Origin: Deltaproteobacteria bacterium
GTDB taxonomy: Bacteria > Myxococcota > UBA727 > JABDBI01
DNA: 6,174 nucleotides
NCBI GenBank assembly: GCA_016764955.1
Contig: JAESQZ010000043.1
Location: 1-6,174, forward strand
Reading direction: 5' to 3'
Shown here: positions 4,824 through 6,174 of the stretch, one piece after another
Position numbering within the stretch: the stretch's first letter is position 1
Layout: each line of letters opens with the position of its first letter
The notes under the pieces: model-generated
Seen by the model: the letters and a program-made list of their open reading frames with translations, nothing else
Told to the model about the DNA's origin: nothing
Database searches by the model: none
Translations under genes and position numbers: made by a program

Positions 4824-5567
4824 ATGGCGTTTTTATTGAGGAAATACCGCACAGTGCTTGCTGCGGCTCTTGTGATTTTGATGATGGCTTGCTCTGGTCA
4901 GGAGACTAGCCAAATAAACGCCGATCTTGCTGCGAGACAAGCAGAGATCTGCTCCCAGGAGCCGCTTAACGGAGAAGAGGCCCGCATTCGAAATGATTGG
5001 GTTAAGAAGTGTTATAAAGAAATGCCCAACCTAAATGAGCTGATTCCATTAGACTCACCTTCATATTTTCTTTTGATTTCAGTAACCGATGCACAAGGCA
5101 ATGCACCGGTAGATGTAACCGCAAGTTGTGAACTGGCAAAAGAATTCAAAATTGAGACTATTTGTCCTGTGCAGAATGATGGGAAGGGTTTCAATCCTTC
5201 AAAGTACGGTTTGGATCTTTCTGGGCGAGAGGCCGATCGAGAACAGAACATTTATGTAGCTAAGATTAGCGAAATTATGAGAAAAAAAGCAGGTGAAGCA
5301 GGCAGGTGGGCCATGTCGTTTAAAGAAACCGAGTATTCCTCCGAAAGGTTAGCCAGCGCGCGAACAGTTAACGAGTGGGTGAAAAAGTGTAATCCCGATC
5401 ACCCTGTTGTGCGCTTAGTCGAAAAAATAAACTCAATAGAAGACTTGAAAAACTATTACGAATTGACACCAGGAGGAGGCTATAAACAATTTCTTACGCG
5501 TGACGATTGTTACAAGTTAGATCACACAACAATTAATCCGGCAAGTTTTAGACGCCCCCCTCAATAA
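4824..5567 (+). CDS. Predicted lipoprotein of unknown function
   Basis: A 247-residue protein with a lipoprotein signal peptide: a positively charged start (MAFLLRKYR), a hydrophobic stretch (VLAAALVILMM) and a lipobox ending in A22-C23, followed by Ser-Gly-Gln. Cys23 would be lipid-modified and the protein anchored to a membrane, facing the periplasm or cell surface. The -3 position is Met instead of the usual Leu, a mild deviation. Ser24, not Asp, follows the cysteine, so outer-membrane sorting is the default expectation if this is a typical Gram-negative. The mature part has six further cysteines (43, 63, 102, 114, 189, 229), enough for three disulfides. A short motif occurs twice, NDWVKKC at 57-63 and NEWVKKC at 183-189, suggesting an internal duplication. 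No known domain was recognised. A good Shine-Dalgarno site supports the ATG. The 3' end overlaps the convergent peptidase gene by 20 bp. Confidence 0.75.
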   Translation: MAFLLRKYRTVLAAALVILMMACSGQETSQINADLAARQAEICSQEPLNGEEARIRNDWVKKCYKEMPNLNELIPLDSPSYFLLISVTDAQGNAPVDVTASCELAKEFKIETICPVQNDGKGFNPSKYGLDLSGREADREQNIYVAKISEIMRKKAGEAGRWAMSFKETEYSSERLASARTVNEWVKKCNPDHPVVRLVEKINSIEDLKNYYELTPGGGYKQFLTRDDCYKLDHTTINPASFRRPPQ

Positions 5568-6174
5568 CCCCAATTGTTTCGAATTTAGAATTCCCAAATA
5601 TGTAGTCATAAACCCATGGCGCCACGAAGGCGCCTACTTGCGCAGCTCTTTGGGGAAACTCGCCCAAAGCTTGATGCGCTTGCTCATGAATAAAGTTATT
5701 GGGTTGCTCTCGCTCATTATGATACATCAACAGCGCATGTCGTCGTCGAATGAGCGCAGCGTCAGTAATATCAAAAGTAAGAGGCCTACCCAGAAGTCCC
5801 GCTGCTCTTTGAATTAAGTTCTCAATCATGAGTGGGCCGCAGGCGTTGCCGTCTTCTTGCTGTAGATTAGAAGCTGGGGTGGTTTCCGTGCCATAAACTC
5901 GGCGAATTACGCCCTGAATCCAATCAGGAACTTGAGGTCTTTGTGTTAGCGTATCGAAATATTCAACAGTAGCTGCCTGCCCTTGCTGGATGTGAACCAA
6001 CAGCCCAATCCAATGTTGATTGGCTAAATTAATGGGAAGAAGCAGGGTTCTGTTGGGCAAGATCTCGCCATGCTCTTGAGTGTCGCGATGTAAATTTTCT
6101 TCCATCAAGTGTGGGTCTTGGGCTCCAAAGGTAAAAACGTTTGCTATATCCAACCTTTCTTCATGTGTCCGATA
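5548..6174 (-). CDS. Ulp1/C48-type cysteine peptidase (5' end outside the window)
   Basis: The visible part resembles the Ulp1 (C48, clan CE) fold, whose members cleave SUMO, NEDD8 or ubiquitin conjugates. In bacteria such proteins are often secreted effectors acting on eukaryotic hosts (for example XopD and ChlaDub). Counting from the TTG at 6153, the triad is readable in order: H47 in NQHWIGLLV, D67 in VEYFDTL and C105 in NACGP. The oxyanion glutamine is Q99 in QQEDGNACG, six residues before the cysteine exactly as in Ulp1. The spacing between the three blocks is compact, about 60 residues from His to Cys. The frame remains open upstream of that TTG to the window edge (YRTHEER before the TTG codon), so the true start and any secretion signal or extra domains are not visible. 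About 95 residues follow the catalytic Cys, including a helical stretch FIHEQAHQALGEFPQRAAQ. The substrate is unknown. Other clan CE deubiquitinase-like families are possible; the catalytic assignment is stronger than the substrate inference. Confidence 0.8.
   Translation of the reverse strand, partial: YRTHEERLDIANVFTFGAQDPHLMEENLHRDTQEHGEILPNRTLLLPINLANQHWIGLLVHIQQGQAATVEYFDTLTQRPQVPDWIQGVIRRVYGTETTPASNLQQEDGNACGPLMIENLIQRAAGLLGRPLTFDITDAALIRRRHALLMYHNEREQPNNFIHEQAHQALGEFPQRAAQVGAFVAPWVYDYIFGNSKFETIGVIEGGV

Noticed and set aside
6151..6153. TTG at 6153 as the start of the Ulp1-like gene
   Set aside because: The frame stays open to the window edge, so the start is probably outside the window.

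Overview
The window carries five genes from what looks like a host-associated Gram-negative bacterium. From remembered family patterns, the GyrA resembles the Myxococcota/Bdellovibrionota (old Deltaproteobacteria) type, for example in the block FSKCAGVVGEVLKKYHPHGD. A lipoprotein with a lipobox indicates a diderm-type envelope. A Ulp1-like (C48) cysteine peptidase and several families of palindromic repeats resemble those of intracellular or symbiotic bacteria. The taxonomic reading is an inference; no database was consulted.

Layout, left to right. (1) 1-1126, plus: a HipA-family Ser/Thr kinase toxin, cut at its 5' end by the window edge. (2) 1129-1157: a palindromic repeat in the hipA-gyrA gap. 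(3) 1214-3775, plus: complete gyrA, with unusual residues in the quinolone-binding region. (4) 3776-3892: a convergent gap holding two unrelated hairpin repeats. (5) 3893-4612, minus: a winged-helix DNA-binding protein whose reading frame contains five palindromic repeat copies from two families, all translated in frame. (6) 4613-4823: a divergent control region with a 19-bp near-perfect dyad just before the winged-helix gene. (7) 4824-5567, plus: a lipoprotein of unknown function. (8) 5548-6174, minus: a Ulp1/C48-type peptidase that runs off the right edge and overlaps the lipoprotein gene tail to tail by 20 bp.

The most noteworthy part is the winged-helix gene. About 27% of its codons derive from mobile palindromic elements, comparable in principle to the Rickettsia palindromic elements (RPEs). 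The six copies of the main element in the window fall into four stem variants, and every stem is perfectly paired because substitutions are compensated. This implies that the nucleic-acid hairpin itself is, or recently was, maintained. The insertions flank the helix-turn-helix without breaking it.

The genes do not form one pathway: gyrA is housekeeping, hipA is a toxin-antitoxin component, and the right half is accessory. No stretch over 300 bases lacks a gene.
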